DNA of 56,932 nucleotides from an actinobacterium acMicro-4 (GTDB taxonomy: Bacteria; Actinomycetota; Actinomycetes; Actinomycetales; Microbacteriaceae), in contig JNSD01000003.1 in NCBI GenBank assembly GCA_000754445.1, positions 1-56,932 on the forward strand, read 5' to 3'. The notes below the pieces were generated by a model. The model ran no database searches and was not told the DNA's origin. It saw only the letters and a program-made list of their open reading frames with translations. A program made the position numbers and the translations under genes. Below are positions 8,812 to 17,430 of this stretch, piece after piece. The stretch's first letter is position 1. Every line of letters begins with the position of its first letter.

Positions 8812-9668
8812 TGGCGCACCCCCGATTGCTCTAGAACGGAGAGTACTGTGCGGTGCTGGTTGAACGCATAGAGATGAATGCCGGGCGCTCCGGCATCAAC
8901 GAGTTCCCTCACCATGTGTGCCGTCCAGTCCACACCGATTGCCTCGCGCGCCGCGGCATCTTCGGTGGAGGACAGCGCCTCGGAGAGCTCGGAGGGGCGG
9001 TTCTCGCCACTGAGTTCCACCACGCGATTGAGCCGACCGGGCGAGACGACTGGCATGAGGCCAGGCAGTATCGGAATGGTTACTCCAGCCCCATGAGCCT
9101 TCTCCACGAAGGTCAGGTAATGCTCGGTGTAAAAGAAGAGCTGGGTGATTGCAAGGGTTGCCCCGGCCTCTTGCTTGCGAAGCAGGGTCTCGACATCGTG
9201 GTCGAGAGAATGAGACTCCGGGTGCCCGTTGGGGAATGCCGCAACAGCAATGCGCTCAAGGGGCTTTGGCGCGCCAGGGAGTTCGCGCATCAGGGTGACT
9301 AGGTCGACCGCGTAGTGCAGCTCTCCGTGGTGCTCGAGTGCTCCCTCTGGGAGGTCGCCCCGAAGGGCTAGGAAGTGGGTAATGCCCTCTGCCAGGAAAC
9401 TGACCACTAGTTCGCTAGCTTCTTGCCGGGTTGTTCCGACGCAGGTCAGGTGTGCCAGGGGTGTTGCGCTTGATTCATCTCTGATGAATCGCAACACCTC
9501 GAGAGAATCCCTGGTGGATGATCCGCCGGCACCAAAAGTGACGGAGATGAAATCAGGACTAACGGAATCCAAGACGCGGATGGATTCCTGGAGATCCGGC
9601 ATTTTCTCGGCGCTTCGAGGAGGGTAGACCTCAAAGGAGACAGCCACAGTGTCTGTGGATTGTGCCAT
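8799..9668 (-). CDS. metF: 5,10-methylenetetrahydrofolate reductase
   Basis: 289 residues, the normal length for bacterial MetF. It reduces methylenetetrahydrofolate to methyltetrahydrofolate with FAD. Features seen include an N-terminal SFEVYPPRS segment, the TFGAGGSS strand-loop and FLALRGDLPEG, all typical of the family barrel. It is the first gene of a metF-metH operon and overlaps metH by 13 bases. The ATG at 9668 is preceded by GGGAGG with good spacing, and that ribosome site is itself one arm of a hairpin (see the leader entry), suggesting control of translation. Confidence 0.95.
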   Translation of the reverse strand: MAQSTDTVAVSFEVYPPRSAEKMPDLQESIRVLDSVSPDFISVTFGAGGSSTRDSLEVLRFIRDESSATPLAHLTCVGTTRQEASELVVSFLAEGITHFLALRGDLPEGALEHHGELHYAVDLVTLMRELPGAPKPLERIAVAAFPNGHPESHSLDHDVETLLRKQEAGATLAITQLFFYTEHYLTFVEKAHGAGVTIPILPGLMPVVSPGRLNRVVELSGENRPSELSEALSSTEDAAAREAIGVDWTAHMVRELVDAGAPGIHLYAFNQHRTVLSVLEQSGVRQCIQ

Positions 9669-9750
9669 TGGAGCCTCCCGGTCGAGTCGCTGGAATTAGC
9701 GCACCAGTGTGGAGGCTTCCCCTGGTTCTCGGGCGCGCTGCGCCCGAGGA
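9669..9750 (-). promoter_or_regulatory. Structured metF leader, ribosome site in a hairpin
   Basis: Read on the minus strand, a nine-base-pair GC stem (9728-9748, arms CTCGGGCGC and GCGCCCGAG) is followed by a second stem whose arms are 9717-9711 (AGCCTCC) and 9678-9672 (GGAGGCT). The second arm contains the GGGAGG ribosome site of metF. The 32-base loop holds a further CTGG/CCAG pairing. It does not match the SAM, SAH or cobalamin riboswitch consensus I know, so the ligand, if any, is unknown. Confidence 0.5.
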
Positions 9751-9794
9751 TGATGTGGCCTCTCAGAATACCCTGCCGGGCTGATTCAGGCTGG

Positions 9795-10772
9795 CTATCC
9801 CCAGAGAGTAGGGCTTGGGGGCTCAACCCACCCGCCCTCGCCATAGGCGAGGCCCTCCGCAATGTCTGATGCCAGTAGCAGTGGTCCATCGATATCGACG
9901 AACCGACAGAATTGGCCAATCACGTGGCTTGGCGCCATAGACAGTGACGTCCCAGTCATGTTTCCCACCATCAGATCTTTACCCTCATCGCGGGCGCGCT
10001 GGGCGATTGCTAGCGCCTCGGTCAGTCCGCCACACTTATCGAGCTTGATATTGATGACGTCATAGCGGGACGCGGCTTCCTCATATTCGGACAGATCCAG
10101 GCAACTCTCGTCAGCGCCGAGAGGAATGGGCGATTGGTATCCCTCAAGCTCAGCGTCGGCGCCCCGGGCCAGCGGCTGTTCGATCATCGCGACGCCAAGA
10201 TTCGCAAGCTCTGGCGTATAGGTCGCAAGGTCTGCCATTGACCACCCCTGATTCACATCAATCACGAGGGTTGCCTCCGGCCGAGCCTTCCGAATAGCGG
10301 ATAACCTCTCAAGAGGTTGATGCCCATCGAGCTTCACCTTGAGCTGGGGGTAATTGGCAAAAGCGCTGGCTTTTGCCGCCATCTCCTCCGGCGTTCCCAT
10401 TCCAATTGTGGCCACGGTGACAAGAGACTGTGGGGTGATTTCGAGCACTTGCCAAATTGTTTGGCCTGTCGCCTTGCACTCCAGGTCCCAGTAGGCACAG
10501 TCCAGAGCGTTCCGTGCTCCACCGCGCGGGAGTAGCGACTGGACATCGAGGCGCGTTGCTCCAGACTCGACGGCATCGCGCACGCTCTCGAGCTCTCGCG
10601 AGAGTGTTGCCGGGTTTTCACCCAGGTAATACATGCCGACACCTTCACCCTTGCCCCTGGCGCCATTGTTCTCCAGGGTCACCCACACGGCATCCAGGTG
10701 GGTGAAGGTGTAACCGGTGATGACAAATGGTGCGCCGAGCGGTCGGCGCACGGTCTCCACGGTCATTTTCAC
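9795..10772 (-). CDS. dgcA: Enolase-superfamily epimerase, predicted N-acetyl-D-glutamate racemase
   Basis: 325 residues of the MLE/dipeptide-epimerase branch of the enolase superfamily. Catalytic and metal motifs are visible in order: LKVKLD (KxK base), VIDVNQGW (metal Asp), MIEQP (metal Glu), GADES (metal Asp) and INIKLDKCGG (second base Lys). The family includes L-Ala-D/L-Glu epimerase, N-acylamino acid racemase and o-succinylbenzoate synthase. The tight pairing with a DUF1611 (DgcN-type) gene three bases upstream points to DgcA, which racemises N-acetyl-D-glutamate to the L form. No menaquinone genes are nearby. GTG at 10772 has GAGGA at suitable spacing; ATG at 10766 is an alternative. 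Confidence 0.75.
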   Translation of the reverse strand: MKMTVETVRRPLGAPFVITGYTFTHLDAVWVTLENNGARGKGEGVGMYYLGENPATLSRELESVRDAVESGATRLDVQSLLPRGGARNALDCAYWDLECKATGQTIWQVLEITPQSLVTVATIGMGTPEEMAAKASAFANYPQLKVKLDGHQPLERLSAIRKARPEATLVIDVNQGWSMADLATYTPELANLGVAMIEQPLARGADAELEGYQSPIPLGADESCLDLSEYEEAASRYDVINIKLDKCGGLTEALAIAQRARDEGKDLMVGNMTGTSLSMAPSHVIGQFCRFVDIDGPLLLASDIAEGLAYGEGGWVEPPSPTLWG

Positions 10773-10775
10773 GGG

Positions 10776-11789
10776 CTAGTCCTCGGTCAAGAAGTCCACG
10801 AGAGGGCCAACACCCAGAGCAATCGGGTCGACGGCGGGAAGCCCGTAGTCAGAAGATAACTGCGCTAAATACTCGGCCCGCTCGAGTTCGCTGAGCATCG
10901 ATGTGTTCACACTGATTCCCACGCACCGAATACTCGGATTGACTTGCGCTCCGATATCGAGTGTCCTTTGGATTACCGCCTCGATGGAGGGCAGCTCGAA
11001 GCTAGGCCACCCCTTGATGTGGGTCCGACCCGCCTCGGTGCACACCACAAAAGCATCGGGCTGCGACCCAACCAACAGACCAACGCTGACAGCTGAAAAG
11101 CCCGGGTGAAACACACTGCCTTGTCCTTCGATAACGTCCCAGTGGTCTGCGTCGTTTGAGGGCGACACCACTTCCGCAGCGCCGGATACAAAATCAGCAA
11201 CGACGGCATCAATCGGGATTCCTGAGCCTGAGATCATGATGCCGGTCTGTCCCGTCGCCCGAAAATCGACGTTGATACCTCGAGCCTTCATCTCTCGCTC
11301 TAGGGCAAGCGCGGTGTATTTCTTCCCCAAAGCACAGTCGGTTCCTACGGTCAGCAGGCGCTTGCCGGAGCGCTTCACACCTGTTCCCACGGGAATGTGA
11401 GGCGGTGGCACCCTCACGTCAATGAGCTTGCGTCCTGAGCGGGTGGCGCCTTCCACCAGGCGATCAATCGAGGACAAACGAGTGTGAACGCCGGCTGCCA
11501 CATCCAGTCCAGCATCGAGGGCGTCGACTAATAGCTGAATCCAGGCCTCGGGAATTCCCCCGCCAACGACCGCCGTGCCAATCACAAGAGTCTGTGCCCC
11601 ATTCGCCGCCGCCTCAGTGACGTCGTAGTCGGGCAAGCCGAGGTCGAGCGTGTCCGGGGTCAGGCGGAGCTGGCCCATGCAGAGCTCGGGTCGCCAGTGA
11701 GCTAATCCTGCTGCAGTTTTTGCGTAGGTGGGGGACTTCTCGGAGCCAAGAAAGAGGAGATACGGGGCCTGGATAGCGAGTGCTGGCAC
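10776..11789 (-). CDS. dgcN: DUF1611 protein, predicted D-glutamate N-acetyltransferase
   Basis: 337 residues of the DUF1611 family. An N-terminal segment PYLLFLGSE...AKTAAGLAHWRPE precedes a P-loop-like GTDCALGKKYTALAL and a later GQGSVFHPGFSAVSVGLLVGS block. Members named DgcN are reported to acetylate D-glutamate, with DgcA then acting as racemase, so that D-glutamate can be converted to usable L-glutamate. GTG at 11789 is chosen over ATG at 11807 because AAGGAG lies directly before it and family proteins begin near the PYLLFLG strand. It is the first gene of a two-gene operon. Function is by family and pairing, not shown by the sequence alone. Confidence 0.72.
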   Translation of the reverse strand: MPALAIQAPYLLFLGSEKSPTYAKTAAGLAHWRPELCMGQLRLTPDTLDLGLPDYDVTEAAANGAQTLVIGTAVVGGGIPEAWIQLLVDALDAGLDVAAGVHTRLSSIDRLVEGATRSGRKLIDVRVPPPHIPVGTGVKRSGKRLLTVGTDCALGKKYTALALEREMKARGINVDFRATGQTGIMISGSGIPIDAVVADFVSGAAEVVSPSNDADHWDVIEGQGSVFHPGFSAVSVGLLVGSQPDAFVVCTEAGRTHIKGWPSFELPSIEAVIQRTLDIGAQVNPSIRCVGISVNTSMLSELERAEYLAQLSSDYGLPAVDPIALGVGPLVDFLTED

Positions 11790-11818
11790 AAGGCTCCTTT
11801 GCCTCATTTAAGTCCGAG

Positions 11819-11891
<73 letters not shown>

Positions 11892-11898
11892 TCCCCTT

Positions 11899-11904
11899 AT
11901 TGTA
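11899..11904 (-). promoter_or_regulatory. -10 box of tRNA-Lys
   Basis: TACAAT on the minus strand lies seven bases before the first base of tRNA-Lys, so transcription would start at or near the mature 5' end. No convincing -35 box is visible. Confidence 0.5.
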
Positions 11905-11955
11905 AGGGTGGTTCAAACTCACGAACCGTTGTTCCGAGGACGACTTCGGGTGTAT

Positions 11956-11961
11956 TAGAGT
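11956..11961 (+). promoter_or_regulatory. -10 box of DUF3048 gene
   Basis: TAGAGT lies 36 bases before the GTG start at 11998, leaving room for a short untranslated leader that carries an AAAGGA ribosome site. This gene therefore appears to be leadered, unlike many in the window. Confidence 0.4.
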
Positions 11962-11997
11962 TTGTTGTCGACCAAAACTTATCGAAAAGGATGACCC

Positions 11998-13083
11998 GTG
12001 AAACTTTCATCAGCCGCCACAGCCATCATGGCCCTCTCTCTCGTTCTGGCCGGTTGCGCCGTCGTTGAAGAAGTTGAAGAAGTTGAAGTCGTTGAAGAAG
12101 TTCCCGAGGCCGTTGAGGTTGAGGTTCCGCGTCACCCACTGACCGGGTTTGAACTTGGCGGAGAGACCGTCTCTGGCCCCAGCATCGCCATCAAGATTGA
12201 CAACACGGATGCCGGCCGCCCACAGGTGGGTATTTCTGCGGCTGACATTGTTTTTGAAGAACTCGTGGAGGGCGGTGTAACCCGCTACTTGGCAATCTTC
12301 CACACTGACGTGCCGGTCGAGGTGGGACCCGTGCGTTCAGGTCGCCCTCAAGACGCTGAGCTTGTCCCCTCGTTTGGTGGGGTATTCGTATTCTCTGGGG
12401 TTGGCAACAGCAACGTGCGCGAGATTATTCGCGGGACGGGCCTCCAACTTGTGGAGCACGACACCTCCGGTGGCACACCGGATGGTGACTTCTTCTTCCG
12501 CAGTGATCGTAAGCCAGCACCGCTGAACCTTCACATCGAAGCAGCAAGCTTGCTGGAGAGCTACCAGGACCTTGCAGCGCCGGTGCAGCAATTTCTCTTC
12601 AAGACTGCTCCCGAGGAAGCATCAGCCTTTGTAGATGGGGTTCCTGCTGAAGAGATTCGCGTGGTCTTTAGCAATCGCATCGAATCCCACTGGGAGTGGG
12701 ATGCTGCTACTGGTACCTACCTCAAGTTTCTTCTGAATGGCTCTCCAGATTTGGACGCCGACGGGACGCAGATTTCCGCCACCAACCTCCTGATTTTTAC
12801 CCCCAACTATTTCGATGTTGAGGGTTTGCCCTCTGCCAAAGTTGGTCAGACTCGAGAAGCTGCAGTCATTGCAACGGGTGGGAAGTTGATTCAGGGCTCC
12901 TTTGACACTACGGAGTTCGGCGCACCCATCAAGCTGTTCTATGGCGAGGAGCAGCAGGTTTTCTTGTCGCCTGGCAAGACGTTCATTCTGCTACCTCCGG
13001 GTGTTGGGTCGCTCGCGGCTGGCGTCACCCCAGGCAGCATGACCTACGTCTCCAACGGTGAGGAAATCGCCAGGGCTTTCTAG
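11998..13083 (+). CDS. DUF3048 (YerB-like) lipoprotein
   Basis: 361 residues with a lipoprotein signal and lipobox LAGC (Cys at about 20). After it comes a low-complexity Glu/Val stretch (residues 21-42, built from near-identical GTTGAAGAA repeats), then a DUF3048 domain. Typical pieces are HPLTGFE, SIAIKIDNTDAGRPQVGIS, VEGGVTRYLAIFHTD and VGPVRSGRPQD. The family is found in Firmicutes and Actinobacteria cell envelopes and has no firm function. GTG at 11998 has AAAGGA at good spacing. Its stop interlocks with that of the convergent DUF2834 gene. Confidence 0.88.
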   Translation: MKLSSAATAIMALSLVLAGCAVVEEVEEVEVVEEVPEAVEVEVPRHPLTGFELGGETVSGPSIAIKIDNTDAGRPQVGISAADIVFEELVEGGVTRYLAIFHTDVPVEVGPVRSGRPQDAELVPSFGGVFVFSGVGNSNVREIIRGTGLQLVEHDTSGGTPDGDFFFRSDRKPAPLNLHIEAASLLESYQDLAAPVQQFLFKTAPEEASAFVDGVPAEEIRVVFSNRIESHWEWDAATGTYLKFLLNGSPDLDADGTQISATNLLIFTPNYFDVEGLPSAKVGQTREAAVIATGGKLIQGSFDTTEFGAPIKLFYGEEQQVFLSPGKTFILLPPGVGSLAAGVTPGSMTYVSNGEEIARAF

Positions 13084-13424
13084 GGCGTCTCTGCCTCGAT
13101 TTGCGAGAGTTTGCGCTCGCGCATGGCGAGGAATAGCGGGAACGTGAAGGCAAAGGCCGTCACTCCTGAAACAACGATGTAGAGCCACACTCTTTTCATG
13201 CCAAGCCTTTTGGCCTCCATGATCATGAGGGCTGATCCGGCGATGGCAACTATCAAAATGTCCAGCGAAAGCACCCAGTCCGCGGCGCTGCCAAACCAGG
13301 CATCGAGATAGTTCTGGCCCTGCACGCTGGCAATGCCGTTGAAGACCATGGCAGTCACTAGGCCAACGATGGCGAGAATAAGGAAAAAGACAAAGCGGGC
13401 TTGCCGATTGGGTTTCGTTGTCAT
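13080..13424 (-). CDS. Small DUF2834-type membrane protein
   Basis: 114 residues with about three membrane helices (roughly 10-30, 48-68 and 78-98), a central EAKRLGMKRVW motif after helix 2 and a C-terminal PLFLAMRERKL. This matches the DUF2834 pattern; function is unknown. A TAGCAT hexamer six bases before ATG suggests leaderless transcription. Confidence 0.7.
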   Translation of the reverse strand: MTTKPNRQARFVFFLILAIVGLVTAMVFNGIASVQGQNYLDAWFGSAADWVLSLDILIVAIAGSALMIMEAKRLGMKRVWLYIVVSGVTAFAFTFPLFLAMRERKLSQIEAETP

Positions 13425-13430
13425 GGCAAC

Positions 13431-13436
13431 ATGCTA
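13431..13436 (-). promoter_or_regulatory. Leaderless -10 box of DUF2834 gene
   Basis: TAGCAT (minus strand) ends six bases before the ATG at 13424, so the transcript would begin at the start codon. No Shine-Dalgarno sequence is present. Confidence 0.5.
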
Positions 13437-13475
13437 AGCCTCACTGCCCTGTGAGAGGGTGACGGGGACGTCCCC

Positions 13476-13481
13476 TAGCGT
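13476..13481 (+). promoter_or_regulatory. Leaderless -10 box of 13490 gene
   Basis: TAGCGT ends eight bases before ATG 13490 (five before the alternative GTG 13487). There is no Shine-Dalgarno sequence. Confidence 0.4.
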
Positions 13482-13489
13482 AGACAGTG

Positions 13490-14125
13490 ATGAATCAGAA
13501 CTTTCACCGACCGGTTCGAATGACCACCGAGCGCCTTGAAGCATCCCTCTCGGGTGACCCCGCAGACTTTGTCATCGACCCCGCGGAAGCCTCCGCCATC
13601 GCTCACCACACGGCCCAAGTGCTCCTAGCCAGGGGACGAGATTCCGACAGCGACGAGTTGGTGCAACGCCTTGTCGCATTTGCTGATGAACACGGCCTCG
13701 ACACGCTTGCTGAGCTGTGGGCCCGCTCCTCACCGACCAGTCTCCCTGGTGCCCTCTGGCGGCTCTATCTGGTGCGTGCGATTGTGCGCCACAACCCAGA
13801 GGATGCCAGTGAGTTGTTCCAGCGAGGAATCGACGACCTCACCACCATTGATCAGGTGGTCGCCGGAGCCCCCAATCCCCTGAGCGCTGAGGGGTTCTCT
13901 GGGCTCCTTGATGACATCCTCCGCGGTGTCTTTGTTGGAGAGCTCTCCGAGGCGCTCAGCCGGGCTGCTGCGGTTGCCAGGGCGGTCTCCGCTGGGGTTA
14001 TCTCGCTGGCCTGGCTGTCTGACGAGCACGCTCACTATTTGACAGGTCGGTCGCTCAATTGGAGCGTCATCGCAGTCGAGCTCTCGCAGGCTGCCTCGAT
14101 GGCACGCTCCGGGCGTTTGGACTAA
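13490..14125 (+). CDS. Conserved actinobacterial protein of unknown function
   Basis: About 211 residues, predicted soluble and helical. A motif-like MTTERLEASLSGDPADFVID is followed by AHHTAQVLL and LPGALWRLYLVRAIVR, and the C-terminal half has RGVFVGELSEALSRAA. I recall similar proteins in Microbacteriaceae, often carrying an unhelpful RNA-polymerase-related label that the sequence does not support. Start choice is open: GTG 13487, ATG 13490 or ATG 13520 (beginning MTTER). 13490 fits the leaderless box, 13520 fits the family N-terminus as I remember it. It is monocistronic and followed by the structured element at 14160. Confidence 0.7.
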   Translation: MNQNFHRPVRMTTERLEASLSGDPADFVIDPAEASAIAHHTAQVLLARGRDSDSDELVQRLVAFADEHGLDTLAELWARSSPTSLPGALWRLYLVRAIVRHNPEDASELFQRGIDDLTTIDQVVAGAPNPLSAEGFSGLLDDILRGVFVGELSEALSRAAAVARAVSAGVISLAWLSDEHAHYLTGRSLNWSVIAVELSQAASMARSGRLD

Positions 14126-14147
14126 AAGAACCGCCAGCTCAGAGGGC

Positions 14148-14153
14148 TAGAAT
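14148..14153 (+). promoter_or_regulatory. -10 box of candidate RNA
   Basis: TAGAAT ends six bases before G14160, which is the first base of the 12-bp inverted repeat. The start site would thus coincide with the base of the stem. Confidence 0.4.
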
Positions 14154-14159
14154 TACCCT

Positions 14160-14240
14160 GCCGAACCGCAGTAACCCCGGGCTCCATCATTAGCCGCCTA
14201 GAGCGGCCTCGCGCCGAGAGGCGTTCTGCGGTTCGGCTCT
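14160..14240 (+). ncRNA. Candidate structured small RNA closed by 12-bp perfect stem
   Basis: Arms 14160-14171 (GCCGAACCGCAG) and 14226-14237 (CTGCGGTTCGGC) are perfectly complementary and enclose 54 bases. Inside are two mutually competing hairpins: GCCGC/GCGGC (14193-14197 and 14203-14207) and GCCTC/GAGGC (14206-14210 and 14218-14222). A pyrimidine-rich TCTTCTT follows the closing arm. A -10-like TAGAAT is placed six bases before the stem. It could instead be a long-loop terminator for either convergent neighbour. It does not match tRNA, tmRNA, SRP RNA or 6C RNA. Confidence 0.4.
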
Positions 14241-14242
14241 TC

Positions 14243-15193
14243 TTATGGCGCTGCGGGTGGTTCGTGGGTTTCCACGGCAACAATCTGGGGGGTCGGTGTG
14301 TCGAGCGAGAAGTGAATCACGCTGAAGCTGCCAACAGTCAGACTCGCAGCCCTGTGGAGGCTCTTGCTGGAGCCACCGTTGCCAATTTCTGCCGCAGCAG
14401 ACACCAACTGGGGCAGAACAGGCCCGTGTGAACAGATGACGGTGCCTTGGCGTTTCGACACCCTTTTCTGCACGGCTGAGAAGGGTTTAGCTCCCCTGGA
14501 CTGATAGGCATCCTGGCTGATTCCCGCCGAGGTCTTCAGTTCGAGCTGACTCTTCTCCAGCAGTGGTTCGACGGTGGCGATGCAGCGAGCAGCGGTGCTG
14601 CTGATTACCCGCTTGGGGCCAAAAGCGAGAATGCCACCGGCGACCATTCGTGCTTGGGTCAAACCTTTGTGAAGGAGCGGCCTGCTGTGGTCTGGGCCGT
14701 CCCAGTTTTCAGCGGGCATCGCTTTGGCATGGCGCAGAAGAATCAGCGGAAACGTTTTGGCTCGGCCACTCTCATAGAGAGAGTTGAAGTTCTCCAGGAT
14801 GTCGGCATCGTGCTCGTAGGTGAGCTTCTTCATTGCTTTCTTGAGGGGCATCCATTCCAGGGCAAAAATCTCGTCGTTGGATTCAAAGGGTGATCGCTCC
14901 GCTTCGCCGGGATCTACCTCGGCCGCCCAATAGTGGACCGCTTTAGGCTTTTTGCTGGGAAGAAGGTAGTCGACACGGCCCAGATAAGCGCCGAGAGTGA
15001 TGTGGAGGCCGGTTTCTTCCAGGATTTCCCGTTGGGCGGTTTCTGGCACTGTCTCACCCGGGTCACATTTGCCCTTGGGGAGGGAAACATCTTTGTGCTG
15101 GGTTCTATAAACCAGGAGAACCCGCACTTCGTTATCGACGACCTTCCAACAGACTGCTCCGCCGGCGACCACCGTCTCCGGGGTTGAGCTCAT
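14243..15193 (-). CDS. mutT1: MutT1-type NUDIX hydrolase fused to histidine phosphatase
   Basis: 316 residues in two domains. Residues 1-140 are a NUDIX hydrolase with the full box from GKCDPGETV to REILEETGL. Residues 150-316 are a histidine-phosphatase domain opening with ILLRHAKA and containing a later SHGPVLP. The same fusion in mycobacteria (MutT1) hydrolyses 8-oxo-GTP/dGTP and diadenosine polyphosphates, giving nucleotide-pool sanitation. Its start overlaps the ppk stop by four bases (ATGA), so it is translated with polyphosphate kinase. Confidence 0.9.
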   Translation of the reverse strand: MSSTPETVVAGGAVCWKVVDNEVRVLLVYRTQHKDVSLPKGKCDPGETVPETAQREILEETGLHITLGAYLGRVDYLLPSKKPKAVHYWAAEVDPGEAERSPFESNDEIFALEWMPLKKAMKKLTYEHDADILENFNSLYESGRAKTFPLILLRHAKAMPAENWDGPDHSRPLLHKGLTQARMVAGGILAFGPKRVISSTAARCIATVEPLLEKSQLELKTSAGISQDAYQSRGAKPFSAVQKRVSKRQGTVICSHGPVLPQLVSAAAEIGNGGSSKSLHRAASLTVGSFSVIHFSLDTPTPQIVAVETHEPPAAP

Positions 15194-17382
15194 CGGGGGG
15201 CGGCTCCGCGTTTTCTCGTCATGATTTCGGTCATCGTCTCATTCTGGACATCCAAGAGAGGATTACCGTCCTTTGCTGTGGAGTGTCGAACCCATTGGCC
15301 AGAGGGCTCCAGCGACCAGGACTGCACGTCATCGCTCATTCCCCGGGTGAGTTGCCTATCGATTTGCTCGATGTGAGTAGGATCAGCGATTTGTAATAGC
15401 GCTTCGATGCGGCGATCCAGATTGCGGTGCATCATGTCGGCACTACCGATATAGACGGTGGCATCACCGGCGTTGTCGAACCAGAACACCCGGGAGTGCT
15501 CGAGGTATCGACCGAGCACACTTTTCACCGTGATGTTCTCGCTGAGCCCCGGCTGGCCTGGAACCAAAGCACAAATTCCGCGAACCCAAATCTCCACTGG
15601 AACACCGGCCAAACCGGCCCGATAGAGGGCGTCGATGATGACTTCATCGACGAGTGAGTTGAGCTTGAGTCGAATCCGGGCCGGCTTGCCGGCCTGGTGG
15701 TTCTTAACCTCCGCTGAGATGTGACGAAGGAGCCCTTCGCGCAGATAGCGGGGGGCGACAAGCATTCGGTTGTACTTCTTCTCGATGGCATAGCCAGAGA
15801 GTTCGTTGAAAAGCCTGGTGAGTTCCTTACCGACTTGCTTGTCAGCACTGAAATACCCGTAATCTTCGTAAATCCGACTGGTCTTGGGGTTGTAGTTTCC
15901 GGTGCCCACGTGGGAATAGTGGCCAAGTGTTCCGTCATCTTCCTGGCGAATGACCAGGGCCAGCTTGCAGTGGGTCTTAAGTCCGACGAGGCCATAGACC
16001 ACGTGAACCCCAGCCTTCTCAAGTTTTCTCGCCCAGGAGATGTTGGCCTGCTCATCGAAACGAGCCTTGATTTCTACCAGCGCCAACACTGACTTCCCTG
16101 ATTCAGCGGCGCGAATCAAGGCTTCGATGATGGGGCTGTCACCGCTGGTGCGATACAGAGTCTGTTTGATGGCGAGCACTTGAGGGTCGACAGCTGCCTG
16201 TTCAAGGAAAGCCTGCACGCTGGTGGCAAACGATTCATACGGGTGATGAACGAGAACATCGCCAGCCCTGATGGAGCGGAAAATATCCGGTTCCTCGGTG
16301 GGCTCTGAGGGCAGCAATTGCCGTGCCGTTACCGGCAGATGTGGCGTGTATTTGAGGTCCGGCCGGTCGAGACCAGCTATGTCGAATAGCCCCGTGAGGC
16401 CCAGGGGGGCGGGAAGCCTGAAGACCTCGTGGCTCGTAATACCCAGTTCGGTGATCAGGAGCTCGAGGGTGACCGGGTCCATATCATCGGTGATCTCCAG
16501 ACGAATAGGAGGCCCAAACCGTCTGCGCAAGAGTTCGCGCTCAAGCGCTTGAATCAGGTTCTCCGATTCGTCTTCGTCGACTTCGACGTCCTCGTTGCGG
16601 GTGACCCGGAATTCGTGGTGCTCGAGGACCTCCATGCCGGGGAAGAGCTCCCCGACGTGCTGGGAAATAAGGTCTTCGATGGCGATGAATCTCAGGCGAC
16701 CCGACCCATCGTCTGGCAACGGAGCGAACCGCGAGAGGATGGGTGGAACCTTGAGCCTTGCGAAATCCACGCTGTCGGTTGTGGGGTTTCTAATCCGCAC
16801 CGAGAGGTTGAGGGAGAGACCCGAGATATACGGAAAGGGATGGGCTGGGTCTACAGCGAGTGGCATCAACACCGGGAAAATTTGCTCGGTAAAGAACTCG
16901 TCGAGGCCTTCCCGGTCACTCTCTGCAAGATCGGCCCAGGTCTCAATGTGGATGTTCTCGTCATCGAGGGCTGGTTTCACAAGCTCCCGGAACGCTGACG
17001 CGTGCCGTTGCTGGAGCGCCTCTGCCGTGGCAAAAATATCATCGAGTACTGCCTGAGGAGAGCGACCTGTGTTTGTGGGTACAGCAATGCCGGTGACGAT
17101 GCGTCTCTTGAGGCCGGCAACACGGACCATGAAGAATTCGTCGAGATTGCTCGCAAAGATTGCCAAGAAGTTAACCCGCTCGAGCAGCGGAATGGTGGGG
17201 TCCTCAGCAAGCTCAAGAACGCGCTGATTAAAGGCCAACCAACTGATCTCTCGATCGAGGAACCGCTCAACCGGCAGATCCTCGCTCGGTGGGGCTTCCC
17301 CCTCATCGAAATCGTCGGCAAAGTCGCCGCCCACACCGGTGGCAACGTCATAGCCGGGCCGCAACTCGTTCACGCCAGTCAT
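15190..17382 (-). CDS. ppk1: Polyphosphate kinase 1
   Basis: 730 residues, full length for PPK1, which reversibly transfers the ATP gamma-phosphate to polyphosphate. The N-terminal domain begins [13 protein letters not shown] after a 40-residue acidic extension. The catalytic region contains [11 protein letters not shown], the segment around [13 protein letters not shown] carrying the phosphorylated histidine, and IYEDYGYF. It is followed by mutT1 with a four-base overlap and lies 48 bases downstream of glnR on the same strand. Confidence 0.96.
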   Translation of the reverse strand: MTGVNELRPGYDVATGVGGDFADDFDEGEAPPSEDLPVERFLDREISWLAFNQRVLELAEDPTIPLLERVNFLAIFASNLDEFFMVRVAGLKRRIVTGIAVPTNTGRSPQAVLDDIFATAEALQQRHASAFRELVKPALDDENIHIETWADLAESDREGLDEFFTEQIFPVLMPLAVDPAHPFPYISGLSLNLSVRIRNPTTDSVDFARLKVPPILSRFAPLPDDGSGRLRFIAIEDLISQHVGELFPGMEVLEHHEFRVTRNEDVEVDEDESENLIQALERELLRRRFGPPIRLEITDDMDPVTLELLITELGITSHEVFRLPAPLGLTGLFDIAGLDRPDLKYTPHLPVTARQLLPSEPTEEPDIFRSIRAGDVLVHHPYESFATSVQAFLEQAAVDPQVLAIKQTLYRTSGDSPIIEALIRAAESGKSVLALVEIKARFDEQANISWARKLEKAGVHVVYGLVGLKTHCKLALVIRQEDDGTLGHYSHVGTGNYNPKTSRIYEDYGYFSADKQVGKELTRLFNELSGYAIEKKYNRMLVAPRYLREGLLRHISAEVKNHQAGKPARIRLKLNSLVDEVIIDALYRAGLAGVPVEIWVRGICALVPGQPGLSENITVKSVLGRYLEHSRVFWFDNAGDATVYIGSADMMHRNLDRRIEALLQIADPTHIEQIDRQLTRGMSDDVQSWSLEPSGQWVRHSTAKDGNPLLDVQNETMTEIMTRKRGAAPR

Positions 17383-17430
17383 TGTGTCACCCTGGAGCGC
17401 CTGGGCACTAGGAAAAAGGTGAACAGGAGG

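Noticed and set aside
9669-9760. SAH or SAM riboswitch before metF
   Set aside because: GCGCTGC-like motif occurs only on the wrong strand, and the conserved cores of SAM-I/IV are absent.
9795-10772. menC (o-succinylbenzoate synthase)
   Set aside because: Same superfamily, but no menaquinone genes are near and the DUF1611 partner fits DgcA better.
12064-12130. Tandem GTTGAAGAA repeats as a mobile or CRISPR-like repeat
   Set aside because: They are codons of the Glu/Val linker of the DUF3048 lipoprotein, in frame and without spacers.
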